This document shows, in pieces, positions 42,029-51,629 of a stretch of DNA of 54,596 nucleotides (the stretch's first letter is position 1; each line of letters starts with the position of its first letter). The notes under the pieces are model-generated. The model was not told where the DNA came from, did not search any database, and was given only the letters and a program-made list of their open reading frames with translations. The position numbers and the translations under genes were made by a program. The DNA is from Spirochaetia bacterium (lineage in GTDB: Bacteria; Spirochaetota; Spirochaetia; CADAEX01), in the NCBI GenBank assembly GCA_017535435.1, contig JAFXTY010000044.1:1-54596 (forward strand), read 5' to 3'.

Positions 42029-43375
42029 TTAAGCAGGGATTGTTATGGTGAATACTGTCCCTTTCCCTGCCTCTGATTCTGCCTCGATTTCCCAGTTGTG
42101 TGACTTTATGATGCTCTTTACTATGGCCAGTCCCAGGCCATGTCCCATTTCGCGCCTTGACCCGGTGCCGCGGTAGAACAGCTCAAATATATTCTTAAGC
42201 TCTTCTTTGTCGATTCCGATGCCGTCATCCTCTATCTGAATCTTGTAACAGCCTGAGCCTTGGAAAGCACGGAGCCCTACAGTACAACCCTCTTTTGAGT
42301 ACCTGATTGCATTGCTGAACAGATTCTCGAAGCACCGGTTCATGAGCTTCTCATCCATCTGCACCGCAGCATCCTGAGGAATATCAATCTCTGACTTGAA
42401 ATTATGCTTCAGTATGGTGGTGGCCTCGGAACCCCTCTTTGCTATCTCCTCTATGAAGGATCTCAGATTCACAGTTTCCCAGGCGGTACGCCATTCCCCT
42501 GTGTCGACCTTGATGAAGTCGATGAGATCATTTATAAGTCCCTCCAGGTCATCAGCCTTCTTAAGGATAATCTCTGCATACTGCTTCCTTTCTTCAGGGG
42601 ATGCGGGAATTTCGTCATACAGCGCCTCCACATAGCCCCGTATAAGAGCCAGAGGTGTCTTTAAATCGTGGGATATGCCCATGATGAACCTTGCCTGCTT
42701 ATCCCTGTTCTCCTTAACAGCCAGACGCAGTTCATTCAGAGATTTGGTGAGGGAAATAACCTCGTTGCTTCCCCGTACCTCTATGGGCTGGTCCAGTTCC
42801 CCCCGGGTGACACGCTTCGCGGCCTCCTCGAGCACTGTGACCGACTTGGCGATAGATCTGGTTATTGCAGTTATGATGACAATACAGAATAGAAGAATTA
42901 CAACAGAAATGATGGTTACAGTATTCACATAATCTTCGGTTCTGGACCTGAACGGCCTGGCTTTTTTCTCAGACCTTATCAATGTGACCAGTGTGCTTTC
43001 TTTAAGGTGGGGTGGAGTAGTCATCTGGAAAAAGTACTTGTCAGAGTTGTCCACTGAGTATTGGAAAAGATTCTTCTCATCAAGCTTCTGTCCAGGGGTA
43101 AAGTGGCTCATGGTGGAATAGATGACTTCCATGGTGGCCTTGTCAAAGACCGTAACCTCCATGTTGGGCGGACGGCGTGATATGAATTGACGGATCCGTT
43201 CCCAGTCCTCTGCAGAAGTCAGCCCTTCTTTCTCCTGGAAAATCTCTTCATAGGTGGGGACATCGGAACCCAGCTTCTGCCTCTGGTGGAACATAAGCCA
43301 ATATGATGTCACAAGCACCACAGGTATTATGATTATTCCTGCAAGAAGGAGAAAGCTCTGGGTCTTTATCTTCAT
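42029..43375 (-). CDS. Sensor histidine kinase
   Basis: This 448-residue transmembrane kinase has helix 1 at about residues 8-28, a periplasmic sensor domain (about 30-150), helix 2 (about 155-180) and a HAMP linker. The phospho-acceptor motif is GISHDLKTPLALIRGYVEAL, and the ATPase domain shows NLFSNAIRYSKEG (N box), EDDGIGIDKEEL (G1) and MGHGLGLAIVKS (G2). It is coupled to the response regulator upstream by a 4-bp overlap. The pair is divergent from a TolC-adaptor-RND efflux operon, which it probably controls, perhaps in response to drugs or envelope stress; that link is an inference from position. Confidence 0.92.
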   Translation of the reverse strand: MKIKTQSFLLLAGIIIIPVVLVTSYWLMFHQRQKLGSDVPTYEEIFQEKEGLTSAEDWERIRQFISRRPPNMEVTVFDKATMEVIYSTMSHFTPGQKLDEKNLFQYSVDNSDKYFFQMTTPPHLKESTLVTLIRSEKKARPFRSRTEDYVNTVTIISVVILLFCIVIITAITRSIAKSVTVLEEAAKRVTRGELDQPIEVRGSNEVISLTKSLNELRLAVKENRDKQARFIMGISHDLKTPLALIRGYVEALYDEIPASPEERKQYAEIILKKADDLEGLINDLIDFIKVDTGEWRTAWETVNLRSFIEEIAKRGSEATTILKHNFKSEIDIPQDAAVQMDEKLMNRCFENLFSNAIRYSKEGCTVGLRAFQGSGCYKIQIEDDGIGIDKEELKNIFELFYRGTGSRREMGHGLGLAIVKSIIKSHNWEIEAESEAGKGTVFTITIPA

Positions 43376-44072
43376 TTATTCACTTCCTCATCTGGTACAA
43401 AGCGGTATCCCATGCCATGTACGGTCTCGATGAAGTGAGGTACCGCCGGGTCTGCCTCCAGCTTTTTCCGCAGCCGCTGCACATAGACTGCCACTGCAGT
43501 AAGGTCGCCGAACTCGCTTCCCCATACCTTGCGGTAGATCTCTTCCGGAGTGCTGGTTTTCCCCTTTGTATTTATGAGGTAGAGGAGGATATCAAATTCC
43601 TTGGCCGAAAGGTGTATGCGCTCATCCCCTTTCTTGAGCAGACAGGATTCTGTGTTGAGGGTATATGGCCCGAACTGTATTATGTTCTTGGACGAGCCTG
43701 AGGAGCCACTCTGCTTACGGCGGAGCAGAGCTCTTATGCGGGCCATGAGCACCTTGGGCGAGAAGGGCTTGGTCACAAATTCATCGGCACCGTATCCCAG
43801 CGCCATTATGATATCCTCGTCCGAATCCCTGGCCGATACGATAAGCACCGGACAGTCAGACTGCTTGTGGTATATGTTCAGGAACTCAAAGCCATCCATC
43901 CCGGGAGGTTTATATCAAGAAGGATAAGATCAGGGGTGTTGTCCTTAAGGTAAACCAGGGCATCCTCGGCATTGTCAAAGACAGCAGTCTCCATTCCCTC
44001 CCGTTTCAGATAGAGCTGGATAAGGTCAGACATCTCTTTTATATCTTCTATGATGACAACCGATGCTTTCAT
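43372..44072 (-). pseudogene. OmpR-family response regulator, interrupted by a one-base frameshift
   Basis: Two overlapping frames make one regulator. The first (44072 to about 43900) encodes the start of a receiver domain through PDLILLDINLPG, with the phospho-acceptor aspartate. The second (43899 onward) continues MDGFEFLNIYHKQSDCPVLIVSARD, TKPFSP and a winged-helix domain ending YRFVPDEE. The expected LPGMDGFEF needs one extra base at the CCCGGG run near 43900-43905. The span is 701 bp, and adding one base gives 702 bp, or 233 residues, the normal OmpR length. Either a real recent mutation or an assembly error in a short G run explains this. GGGAG precedes the ATG. Confidence 0.85.
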
Positions 44073-44191
44073 TCTGTTCTCCCACTATCATACTACTCTA
44101 ACTTTTCCTAAAAACCAACACAATTCTGGTTTATAACAAAAAATTATCTTTTTTTCATAATTAATTTATAGTATTGTGCCTGTATTTATAG

Positions 44192-44197
44192 TATAGT
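44192..44197 (+). promoter_or_regulatory. -10 element close to the efflux operon start (possible leaderless promoter)
   Basis: TATAGT at 44192-44197 ends 6 nt before the GTG at 44204, and a second TATAGT overlaps it at 44187-44192. The -35 match is weak, which suits a promoter needing an activator such as the neighbouring response regulator. Confidence 0.4.
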
Positions 44198-44203
44198 AAA
44201 CTT

Positions 44204-45487
44204 GTGAAAAAATTTGCCTGTCTGCTTCTGCTTTTTACTCTTTTCCTGTTATCTTGCTTCGGAGATATTGTCCTTACTGCTGACAGTGCGGCCAGGATGG
44301 CCCTGGAGAACAACCGGGGACTTAAGCTGCAGGAGATAACTTTTATGGATAAAGAGCGGACAGCCAAGAACCGCTGGAATGTGTTCCTGCCCGAGATAAC
44401 CGCAACAGCCGGAGTAAGCCGTGGCAATGAGATTCTCAAGAACTCTCCGGATGCCACATGGGCCGGCCAGCTGAATGGCTCCCTCTCCCTGACTCTGGGA
44501 ACCGATATTCCCCACAAGATGAACCGTATAAAGGAAGAGTATGATGCAGGAAACATAGACTACGAGGTGGCACAGAGGAACCTGGAGGTGACTGTGCGCC
44601 AGGCTTTCTACGAGCTTCTTATCTGCCAGAAGAATATGGAGCTGGTACAGAGCAACCTGGAGACCAACAAGAAACGCTACGATCAGACCCAGGCACGCTA
44701 CAAGGGAGGTCTTGCCCCTGAGCTGGATGTCCTCAACTCTTTTCTGGCATGGAGCAAGCTGGTTCCAACCTATGATTCCCTTTCCACAGTGTATCAGCAC
44801 AAAATGGACCAGCTTAAGATAACTTTGGGTATACCGGCCGGCGAAGAGGTGGTGCTGCAGGGTGATGTGAAGACTCTGGTTCCCGACAGCCTTGATCTTT
44901 TAGATATTCCGGAAGAATACGAGACTCCTGAGCTTAGAAAACTCAAAGCCAGTCTGAATGTGGCAGAGAGCAGCAGGAAGGAACTCCGTGGTTCTTCCCT
45001 TATGCCGGAGCTTACCCTGGGCTGGAACATAAACCCTTACTGGAATGACATCACCTATGGCGATGATTATGTGGACCGGGGATCTTTGAGCGCTACTCTC
45101 AGGTGGCATTTGGACAACCTTATCCCTAACTCCAGCGGTAATCTCAAGATAAAGCAGCTTGAGGACAATGCCGCGAAGCTCCGTCTGCAGATTGCGGAAG
45201 AGGAGGAGAACAGCATCAGCCGGGTGGAGAATCTGGTGCGCCAGATCAAGCAGCAGCAGGAGAGCGTCAAGACACTGGAAATGACAAAAGAGGTGGCAGA
45301 GAAGACTCTGGCACTTACAGAAGATGCTTACAGATATGGAACCAAGGATATGCTGGATGTTAGCGATGCCCAGTTTACAGTACGTACAGCAGAGATGGAC
45401 ATCCTCCAGCGCAAGTATGATATCTACTGCTCCATTCTTGAGCTTGAATATACACTCAATCTAACATTCGGAACATTAGGCAGGTGA
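44204..45487 (+). CDS. TolC-family outer-membrane efflux protein, possibly lipidated
   Basis: This 427-residue outer-membrane channel protein has the two coiled helical repeats of the TolC family: LTADSAARMALENNRGLKLQE at the N-terminus, RQAFYELLICQKNMELVQSNLETNKKRYDQTQARYKGG in the first, and VRQIKQQQESVKTLEMTKEVAEKTLALTEDAYRYG in the second. The signal peptide ends LFLLSC18, a good lipobox, so it may be anchored by lipid like NodT-type channels. It works with the adaptor and RND pump downstream to carry substrates out across both membranes. GTG at 44204 lacks a ribosome site. The stop overlaps the adaptor's region as GTGA. Confidence 0.9.
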   Translation: MKKFACLLLLFTLFLLSCFGDIVLTADSAARMALENNRGLKLQEITFMDKERTAKNRWNVFLPEITATAGVSRGNEILKNSPDATWAGQLNGSLSLTLGTDIPHKMNRIKEEYDAGNIDYEVAQRNLEVTVRQAFYELLICQKNMELVQSNLETNKKRYDQTQARYKGGLAPELDVLNSFLAWSKLVPTYDSLSTVYQHKMDQLKITLGIPAGEEVVLQGDVKTLVPDSLDLLDIPEEYETPELRKLKASLNVAESSRKELRGSSLMPELTLGWNINPYWNDITYGDDYVDRGSLSATLRWHLDNLIPNSSGNLKIKQLEDNAAKLRLQIAEEEENSISRVENLVRQIKQQQESVKTLEMTKEVAEKTLALTEDAYRYGTKDMLDVSDAQFTVRTAEMDILQRKYDIYCSILELEYTLNLTFGTLGR

Positions 45488-45489
45488 CT

Positions 45490-46395
45490 ATGTCAAATAT
45501 TCATAAAATAAGCAGATTGATCCTTCTTTCATTTTTAGCTGCAGGAGTTATCTTCTCTGTCACTTCCTGCAAGAAGAAGGAGGAGGCTGCCGCACCTGTA
45601 AGCAGAGAGCGTGTATATGCTGTAGTCACCCAGAAGGCAGCTGTGGCTGAGCTTCAGGACAGCATAGAGATAAACGGTGAAGTTGATGTAAAGACAAATG
45701 TGGCAATCTACCCCGAGATAGGAGGCAAGCTGGTCTCCTTGACAGTGGAGGTGGGGGACCGGGTTCAGAAGGGACAGGTCATTGCGACTGTGGATCCATC
45801 CAAGCCTGGTTACAGCTATGTCATGAACCCTGTTAAATCTACAATTTCAGGTGTTGTCACCCAGGTCATCTCCCGGGTGGGCGCCACATTGACCACAAGC
45901 ACAGGAATTGTGACAGTAGGAGATATCGACAATCTGGTGATTCATGCCAACATCCCTGAACGGAATGTGGGAGAGCTCAAGAAAAACCTTGTGGCCGATC
46001 TCTTTTTCCCTGCCTATCCTGACATCCCCTTCAAGGCTCATATCACATGGATTTCTCCTGTGGTTGACCCTGCATCCCGAAGCAAGCAGATAGAGCTGAC
46101 CCTTGATAAGAGGGATTCCCGTATCAACACCGGTATGTTCCCTAAGATAAAACTTTATACCACTGTCTATGATGGCTATATTGTGGTTCCTGATGATGCA
46201 GTGGTTACCCGTGCCGGCCAGGATTATGTATTCGTGGTTTCAGGTGATATTGCCCGCCGTGTCCCTGTGAGAAAACTTATAACCATAGACAACAGCACTA
46301 TTATTGCGGAAGGGCTTTCTGTGGGCGACAGCATTGTTGTTGACGGCATGGATGTGCTTGTGGATGGCTCCAAGGTGAACCAGGTGGAGAGGTAA
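45490..46395 (+). CDS. RND efflux periplasmic adaptor lipoprotein (HlyD/MFP family)
   Basis: This 301-residue membrane-fusion protein has a lipoprotein signal peptide ending SVTSC27 and then KKKEE, so it is tethered to the inner membrane. The barrel-sandwich domain is YPEIGGKLVSLTVEVGDRVQKGQVIATVD, then SGVVTQVISRVGATLTTS; the helical hairpin is nearly absent. The beta-barrel (VVDPASRSKQIELTLDKR) and a membrane-proximal domain (VVPDDAVVTRAGQDYVFVV) follow. ATG at 45490 is chosen; GTG at 45484, which overlaps the tolC stop, is an alternative. It links the TolC-like channel with the RND pump. Confidence 0.9.
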   Translation: MSNIHKISRLILLSFLAAGVIFSVTSCKKKEEAAAPVSRERVYAVVTQKAAVAELQDSIEINGEVDVKTNVAIYPEIGGKLVSLTVEVGDRVQKGQVIATVDPSKPGYSYVMNPVKSTISGVVTQVISRVGATLTTSTGIVTVGDIDNLVIHANIPERNVGELKKNLVADLFFPAYPDIPFKAHITWISPVVDPASRSKQIELTLDKRDSRINTGMFPKIKLYTTVYDGYIVVPDDAVVTRAGQDYVFVVSGDIARRVPVRKLITIDNSTIIAEGLSVGDSIVVDGMDVLVDGSKVNQVER

Positions 46396-46404
46396 CAGCA
46401 GATT

Positions 46405-49400
46405 ATGAATGTCTCCCGGCTGGTTGTAAGCCGTCCTGTCCTTTTTACTATTATCTTTGTAGTTCTTACTGGATTGGGTATGTTCTTCTATTCAGACCTT
46501 CCGGTGGAGATGATGCCCGAGGTGGAATACCCTATGATCACAGTCATAACCACCTATTCAGGAGCGGCGCCGGAATCTGTTGAGAAAAGTATAACCAAGC
46601 CTATCGAGGAGGCCCTTACCAGCGTCACCGGTGTAAAGGAGCTGACCTCTGCATCCCAGGAAGGGCGGAGCCGTGTGATGCTGGAGTTTGATTTCGGAAC
46701 CAACCTGGATGCGGCAACCAACGATATCCGTGACAAGCTGGACAGAGTGAAGCGGAGCCTTCCGGACGATGCCGACACTCCTCTTATCCGTATATTCAAC
46801 TCATCCTCAATGCCTATAATGCGTCTTGCAGTCCGGGGCGACCGTGACCTTGGGGAGCTCCGCTACATTGCAGAGAACCGTATAGAAGACCGCCTCTCGC
46901 AGGTGGAGGGAGTAGGTGATGTAAATACTTACGGCGGCCAGGTGCAGGCTGTTCAGGTGGAGCTTGAGCAGAACCGGCTTGATGCCTATGGAATAACAAT
47001 AGCTTCCATAAAAAGTTCCCTGAGCAAGCAGAACATGGAGCTGGGCGGCGGCGATATAGAGGGAAGCACCAGGGAGTATCTGGTCCGCACCACAGGAGAG
47101 TTCAAGAATGTGGAGGAGATAGCCGAGACTGTTGTGGCTGTACGGGGCGGTGTTCCGGTCCACCTTTCAGACCTGGGCCGAGTGTTCATGGGACACAAGG
47201 ATAAGACCTCCATTGCCTCGGTGAACGGAGAGCCCGGTGTATATGTATCAATCCAGAGAGCCACAGGTGCCAATATAGTCAAGGTCGCAGACGGCCTTTA
47301 TAAGAAAATAGAGGAACTTAAGGATTACCTCCCCGAGGATATAAACCTTATCATCATAAGAGATGACAGTACCGAGATCCGGGACACTCTTTCCGAACTC
47401 AGGACAACTATGCTCCAGGGTCTCTGCCTTGTCATCTGTGTTCTCTTTGTATTCCTCCGGAGCCTTAGAAGTACAATCATAATCAGTATCTCTCTGCCGG
47501 TGGCAGTTCTCATAACAGTATTTGCCATGTATCTATGCGGGTTCACGCTGAACATGATGTCCATGACCGGTCTTATCCTGGGCCTTGGTATGATTCTTGA
47601 TGCCTCCATAGTTGTGCTTGAGAATGTGTATCAGCATCTGGACAGAGGTGAGACTGGAAAAGAGGCAGTGATAGAGGGTGCTCACGAGATGATAGCAGCT
47701 ATCACCGCATCCACCATGACCACCGTAGTTGTATTCCTGCCGTTCATCTTCTACAAGAACCAGCTGGAGATGGTGGGCCAGATTCTCACCGACGTAATCT
47801 TCACCATAATCATCTCTGTCAGCATAAGTCTGTTCGTGGCTATCTTCCTGGTGCCTGTACTGGCCACCAAATACTTCCCTGTGCGGAGCAAGCGGAAGGC
47901 TGTAAAGGCAGAAGAGGGAAAGAAGGTTAAAGTTCCTTTTGTGGAGCGGTTCAGAAACGGCTACAGAGGTGCAGTACGGTTTGCTATAAAATTCCGTTAC
48001 CTTGTGATTATTCTTATAATCGCTGCTTTCTGCGGTGGTCTCTATATGCTCACAAAGACCCGTATCATATACATGCCTGGAATGGTTACAAACAACATCA
48101 CCCTTTCTGTCACACTGGCTCCTGGAACCAAGCTGGAGGAGACTGAGCGCTTCATGCTGGACCTTGAGGAGATAGTCAAGGAAGAGGTTAAGGATTACAA
48201 GTACATTATCACCACCTCCGGTTCCGGCACCGCATCCTATTCCGGCGAGATTTCGGTGGAACTTCTGAGTGCGGGGGAGCGAAAGGAGACTCCGGATCAG
48301 GTCAAGGACAAGCTGCGGAAACATTTCAACAGATTCCCCCAGGCAAAGCTTAACTTCAGCAGCAGACGGGGCGGTTTCTCATCTACCCCTACCATCAAGG
48401 TGCAGCTGACATATGAGGATATAAACAATGTCCGGACCGCAGCAGATGATATTATGAATCTTATCCGGCTCAACATGGCCGATTCTGTCACCAACACAGT
48501 GCTTGATCTTACCGACGGTCTGCCACAGGTGGAGGTTGTCATCGACCGGCAGAGGGCATACAACTTCGGCCTCAGCGTATCTGAGATTGCCCAGGAGGTC
48601 AGAAACTCCATAGAGGGCACCAATGCCACCACCTACCGGGAGTCTGGAAACGAGTATGATGTTATTCTCCGGCTCCAGGAATCTGACCGGCTGCAGATAC
48701 CGGACCTGAACAAGATATTCCTTATCTCCAGCTCCGGCGAGAAGATTTATCTTTCCAATGTGGCCTCTTTGAAGAAAGGGGTGGGGCCTATGACCATAAG
48801 CCGTGACAACAAGCGGCGCCTTGCCTCCATAAGTGTGGAATGCTCTGCCACCGCCAAGATGAACGAGGTGCAGAACGGCATCAAGGTTCTTATTGACGAA
48901 AACATGGTGTTCCCTGATGATGTGACCCACACCTTCGACGGTGACTGGGTGGATGCCCAGGAGAAAGGTAAGTATGTGATCATAATCCTGACCATGGCAA
49001 TCATCCTTATTTTTGCGGTAATGGCAGGACAGTATGAATCCTTCAAGAACCCGTTCATAAACATGTTCACAATCCCGCTGCTGGTAATCGGTGTGGCAGG
49101 AATCTACTACATAACAGGCCAGTCATTAAGCCTCTTCAGTGCCATCGGTGTTGTAATGCTCACCGGTATTGTAGTAAACAACGGTATTGTACTGGTGGAC
49201 TACACCAACCAGCTCCGTGCCAAGGGAATGAGTGTCTACGATGCCTGCATCGAGGCTGCAGCCGCCAGAATCAGACCTATCCTCATGACCAGCACCACTA
49301 CCATCTTCGCTATGATGCCTATGGCTTTCTCCCACAAGGAGGGGCCCAATATGACACAGCCTATCGCCCTTACTGTACTGGGCGGTCTTTTGAGTGCCAC

Positions 49401-49476
49401 ACTTATAACATTGTTCTTTATCCCGATTATGTATTACATCTTCAACAAGGGTGCTGACAAAAAGAAGCAGCGGTGA
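46405..49476 (+). CDS. RND-family multidrug efflux permease (AcrB/HAE1 type)
   Basis: This 1023-residue pump has twelve membrane helices in two halves and two large periplasmic loops. The N-terminus MNVSRLVVSRPVLFTIIFVVL is typical, followed by GAAPESVEKSITKPIEEALTSVTGVKELTSAS. The GLGMILDASIVVLENVYQHLDRG motif on helix 4 holds the proton-relay aspartate. HAE-type LMTSTTTIFAMMPMAF lies near the end. It exports drugs or lipophilic molecules using the proton gradient. The gene follows the adaptor by 9 bp. Its last 43 bp overlap rlmL tail-to-tail. Confidence 0.93.
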   Translation: MNVSRLVVSRPVLFTIIFVVLTGLGMFFYSDLPVEMMPEVEYPMITVITTYSGAAPESVEKSITKPIEEALTSVTGVKELTSASQEGRSRVMLEFDFGTNLDAATNDIRDKLDRVKRSLPDDADTPLIRIFNSSSMPIMRLAVRGDRDLGELRYIAENRIEDRLSQVEGVGDVNTYGGQVQAVQVELEQNRLDAYGITIASIKSSLSKQNMELGGGDIEGSTREYLVRTTGEFKNVEEIAETVVAVRGGVPVHLSDLGRVFMGHKDKTSIASVNGEPGVYVSIQRATGANIVKVADGLYKKIEELKDYLPEDINLIIIRDDSTEIRDTLSELRTTMLQGLCLVICVLFVFLRSLRSTIIISISLPVAVLITVFAMYLCGFTLNMMSMTGLILGLGMILDASIVVLENVYQHLDRGETGKEAVIEGAHEMIAAITASTMTTVVVFLPFIFYKNQLEMVGQILTDVIFTIIISVSISLFVAIFLVPVLATKYFPVRSKRKAVKAEEGKKVKVPFVERFRNGYRGAVRFAIKFRYLVIILIIAAFCGGLYMLTKTRIIYMPGMVTNNITLSVTLAPGTKLEETERFMLDLEEIVKEEVKDYKYIITTSGSGTASYSGEISVELLSAGERKETPDQVKDKLRKHFNRFPQAKLNFSSRRGGFSSTPTIKVQLTYEDINNVRTAADDIMNLIRLNMADSVTNTVLDLTDGLPQVEVVIDRQRAYNFGLSVSEIAQEVRNSIEGTNATTYRESGNEYDVILRLQESDRLQIPDLNKIFLISSSGEKIYLSNVASLKKGVGPMTISRDNKRRLASISVECSATAKMNEVQNGIKVLIDENMVFPDDVTHTFDGDWVDAQEKGKYVIIILTMAIILIFAVMAGQYESFKNPFINMFTIPLLVIGVAGIYYITGQSLSLFSAIGVVMLTGIVVNNGIVLVDYTNQLRAKGMSVYDACIEAAAARIRPILMTSTTTIFAMMPMAFSHKEGPNMTQPIALTVLGGLLSATLITLFFIPIMYYIFNKGADKKKQR

Positions 49477-51587
49477 ATCCTGCTGTTCCTCTCGAAGTCG
49501 AAGGAAATTGATTCCTGAGTTATATCTTTGATCTCAAACTGCTGGCTTAAACTCTCGTCCAGCTGGAACTTCCTGAAGTTTGTGGAGAAGATGATGCTTC
49601 CTCCCTTTGCAAGGCATCCTGATGCAAGAATCAGAAGAATCCGATGGTCCCGCTGCACATCAAAGATATCATCCCTGCTCTTGGAGTTTGAGAAGGTAGG
49701 TGGGTCTATGAAAATAAGGTCATACTTCTCTCTTGTGCTCTGGAGGAACTTGATGCAGTCCTCTTTTATAAATGAGTAATTCTTGATGTCGAGCCCGTTG
49801 AGCTGGAAGTTCTTCTTGCCCCAGTCCAGGTATGTGGAAGAGGTATCCACGCTGGTGGTGCTTTCTGCTCCCTTTGCCGCTGCATAGACACTGGCAGTGC
49901 AGGTATAGGCGAAGAGGTTGAGCATTTTCTTACCTTCGCTCATATCGCCGATCATCTTGCGCACTGGCCTGTGGTCCAGGAAGATTCCTGTATCCAGATA
50001 ATCATAGAAATTCACATAGAACTTGAGGCCGTTCTCCTGCATTATCTCCAGGTGCTCCGATTCGCCGCTCTTGGTATACTGGTTTGCACCCTTCTGCTTT
50101 TCCCTGCGGCGTATGAAGATATTTTCCTTAGGCACATACTGCTCCAGCACCTGGGCCATCTCCCTGACCCGCCGCTTTGTCTTGGCCGGGTCTATGAATG
50201 CAGGGGCAGCATACTCCTGCAGGTACATCCATTTCCCTTCGTAGAAGTCTATGGCAGCAGAGTAGTCGGGCAGATCTGCGTCGTAGATTCGGTAGCTGGT
50301 CACATTCTGGCGGCGGGCCAGCTTGCCGAACTGCTTTATATTCTTTGCCAGCCTGTTTGCAAACATCTGGGCGCTCTCTGAAAGCTCGTGGGTGTGCTCT
50401 TCCCGGTATGCAGTGTTTATGGAGAAGGCTGCCGAGATGCATTCTATCGGGCCGTTGTATATCTTGTTCACCTTGTAGGCCTTGAGACCGGTCTTCCGGG
50501 CCAGTTCCTCATCTCCGGTGATGAAAATTCCCTTCCAGCCCTCAAACCTTTCTTTGAAGATGTTGCCCATGTCGGCGTAAAGAACCCTGAGGGCCTCTAT
50601 CTCTCCCAGCCGCTCTCCATAGGGCGGGTTCACAGCTATAAAGCCAGGCTTGTCACCAGCCTCAGCCGGGATGGAAAGCTTATGTATCTCTTTCTTTGCA
50701 ATGTGAACTTTCTTAAGAAGCTCCGGGTACATGGAGAAAGCCTTGGACACATTCTTCCGGGCTGCTGTGACAGCATCTGTGCTGTAGTCGTAGCCGAAAA
50801 GGTGGGGCACTGCGGCTATGTTGGCCTTTATGGTCTCAAGAGCATCCTTACGCAGTTCCTCCCATAGATCACCCCTGAACTTTTTCCAGTATTTGAAGCA
50901 GAAATAGTTCCGGTCAAAGGCGCTTGGAATCTTGGCTGCCATCATGGCTGCCTCCACCACAAGAGTACCGGATCCGCACATAGGGTCTACAAAACTGCCC
51001 CCTGCCTTTGCTACAGCTTCCCAGCCACCTCTGTAAAGCAGTGCGGCGGCAGCATTCTCCTTAAGGGGTGCCTCTACGTGGGCTATTCTGTAGCCTCTGC
51101 GGTGCAGTGAATCTCCTGCCATATCCAGGCTTACTGTGGCGTGGTTCCTTTCTATGTATAAGTTGATCCGTATGTCGGGCTGGCTGGTCTCTATGTCGGG
51201 GCGGCTTCCTGTCTTCTCCCGGAAGGTGTCAACTATTGCATCCTTAAGTACCAGAGAAAGATAGGATGCATTCCTGAAGCTGCCGGTGGAGAGGACTGTG
51301 TCCACCGCAAAGGTTCGCCTTACATCAAAAAGGGATGCCCAGTCATACCGGCGGGCATTCCTGTAGACATCCTTCTCCTGCTGGATATCAAAGTCAAAGA
51401 GTCTCAGCAGCACCTTGGATGCCACTCTGGACCAGAGGCACACCTTGAGCCCCTCGGCTTGGGTGCCAGAGAAGGTGACATTCCCTTTTCCCATTGAGTA
51501 CTTGGCAATGCCCAGAGCTTCCAGCTCCTTTGCCACAAGACTTTCGTATCCGTTTGCCGATGTCACGGAGAAGGTATAGAATTCCAT
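49434..51587 (-). CDS. rlmL: 23S rRNA methyltransferase RlmKL-like (THUMP-RlmL-RlmK)
   Basis: This 717-residue bifunctional enzyme matches RlmKL, which methylates G2445 (N2) and G2069 (N7) of E. coli 23S rRNA. A THUMP domain covers about residues 60-155. The first methyltransferase has DPMCGSGTLVVEAA (SAM site) and VNPPYGERLG (NPPY catalytic loop). The second, after about residue 460, has LDHRPVRKMIGDMSEGKKMLNLFAYTCTASVYAA and FIDPPTFSNSK. No ribosome site precedes the ATG. TATCGT ends 6 nt before it on the minus strand. Confidence 0.92.
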   Translation of the reverse strand: MEFYTFSVTSANGYESLVAKELEALGIAKYSMGKGNVTFSGTQAEGLKVCLWSRVASKVLLRLFDFDIQQEKDVYRNARRYDWASLFDVRRTFAVDTVLSTGSFRNASYLSLVLKDAIVDTFREKTGSRPDIETSQPDIRINLYIERNHATVSLDMAGDSLHRRGYRIAHVEAPLKENAAAALLYRGGWEAVAKAGGSFVDPMCGSGTLVVEAAMMAAKIPSAFDRNYFCFKYWKKFRGDLWEELRKDALETIKANIAAVPHLFGYDYSTDAVTAARKNVSKAFSMYPELLKKVHIAKKEIHKLSIPAEAGDKPGFIAVNPPYGERLGEIEALRVLYADMGNIFKERFEGWKGIFITGDEELARKTGLKAYKVNKIYNGPIECISAAFSINTAYREEHTHELSESAQMFANRLAKNIKQFGKLARRQNVTSYRIYDADLPDYSAAIDFYEGKWMYLQEYAAPAFIDPAKTKRRVREMAQVLEQYVPKENIFIRRREKQKGANQYTKSGESEHLEIMQENGLKFYVNFYDYLDTGIFLDHRPVRKMIGDMSEGKKMLNLFAYTCTASVYAAAKGAESTTSVDTSSTYLDWGKKNFQLNGLDIKNYSFIKEDCIKFLQSTREKYDLIFIDPPTFSNSKSRDDIFDVQRDHRILLILASGCLAKGGSIIFSTNFRKFQLDESLSQQFEIKDITQESISFDFERNSRIHRCFFLSAPLLKM

Positions 51588-51593
51588 ATTTCT

Positions 51594-51622
51594 ACGATAC
51601 CTTTTTTCGGCTGCATAAACAA
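51594..51622 (-). promoter_or_regulatory. Predicted leaderless promoter of rlmL
   Basis: On the minus strand, TTGTTT (51622-51617), 17 bp, TATCGT (51599-51594), then 6 nt to the ATG. Confidence 0.45.
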
Positions 51623-51629
51623 TAGGCAG

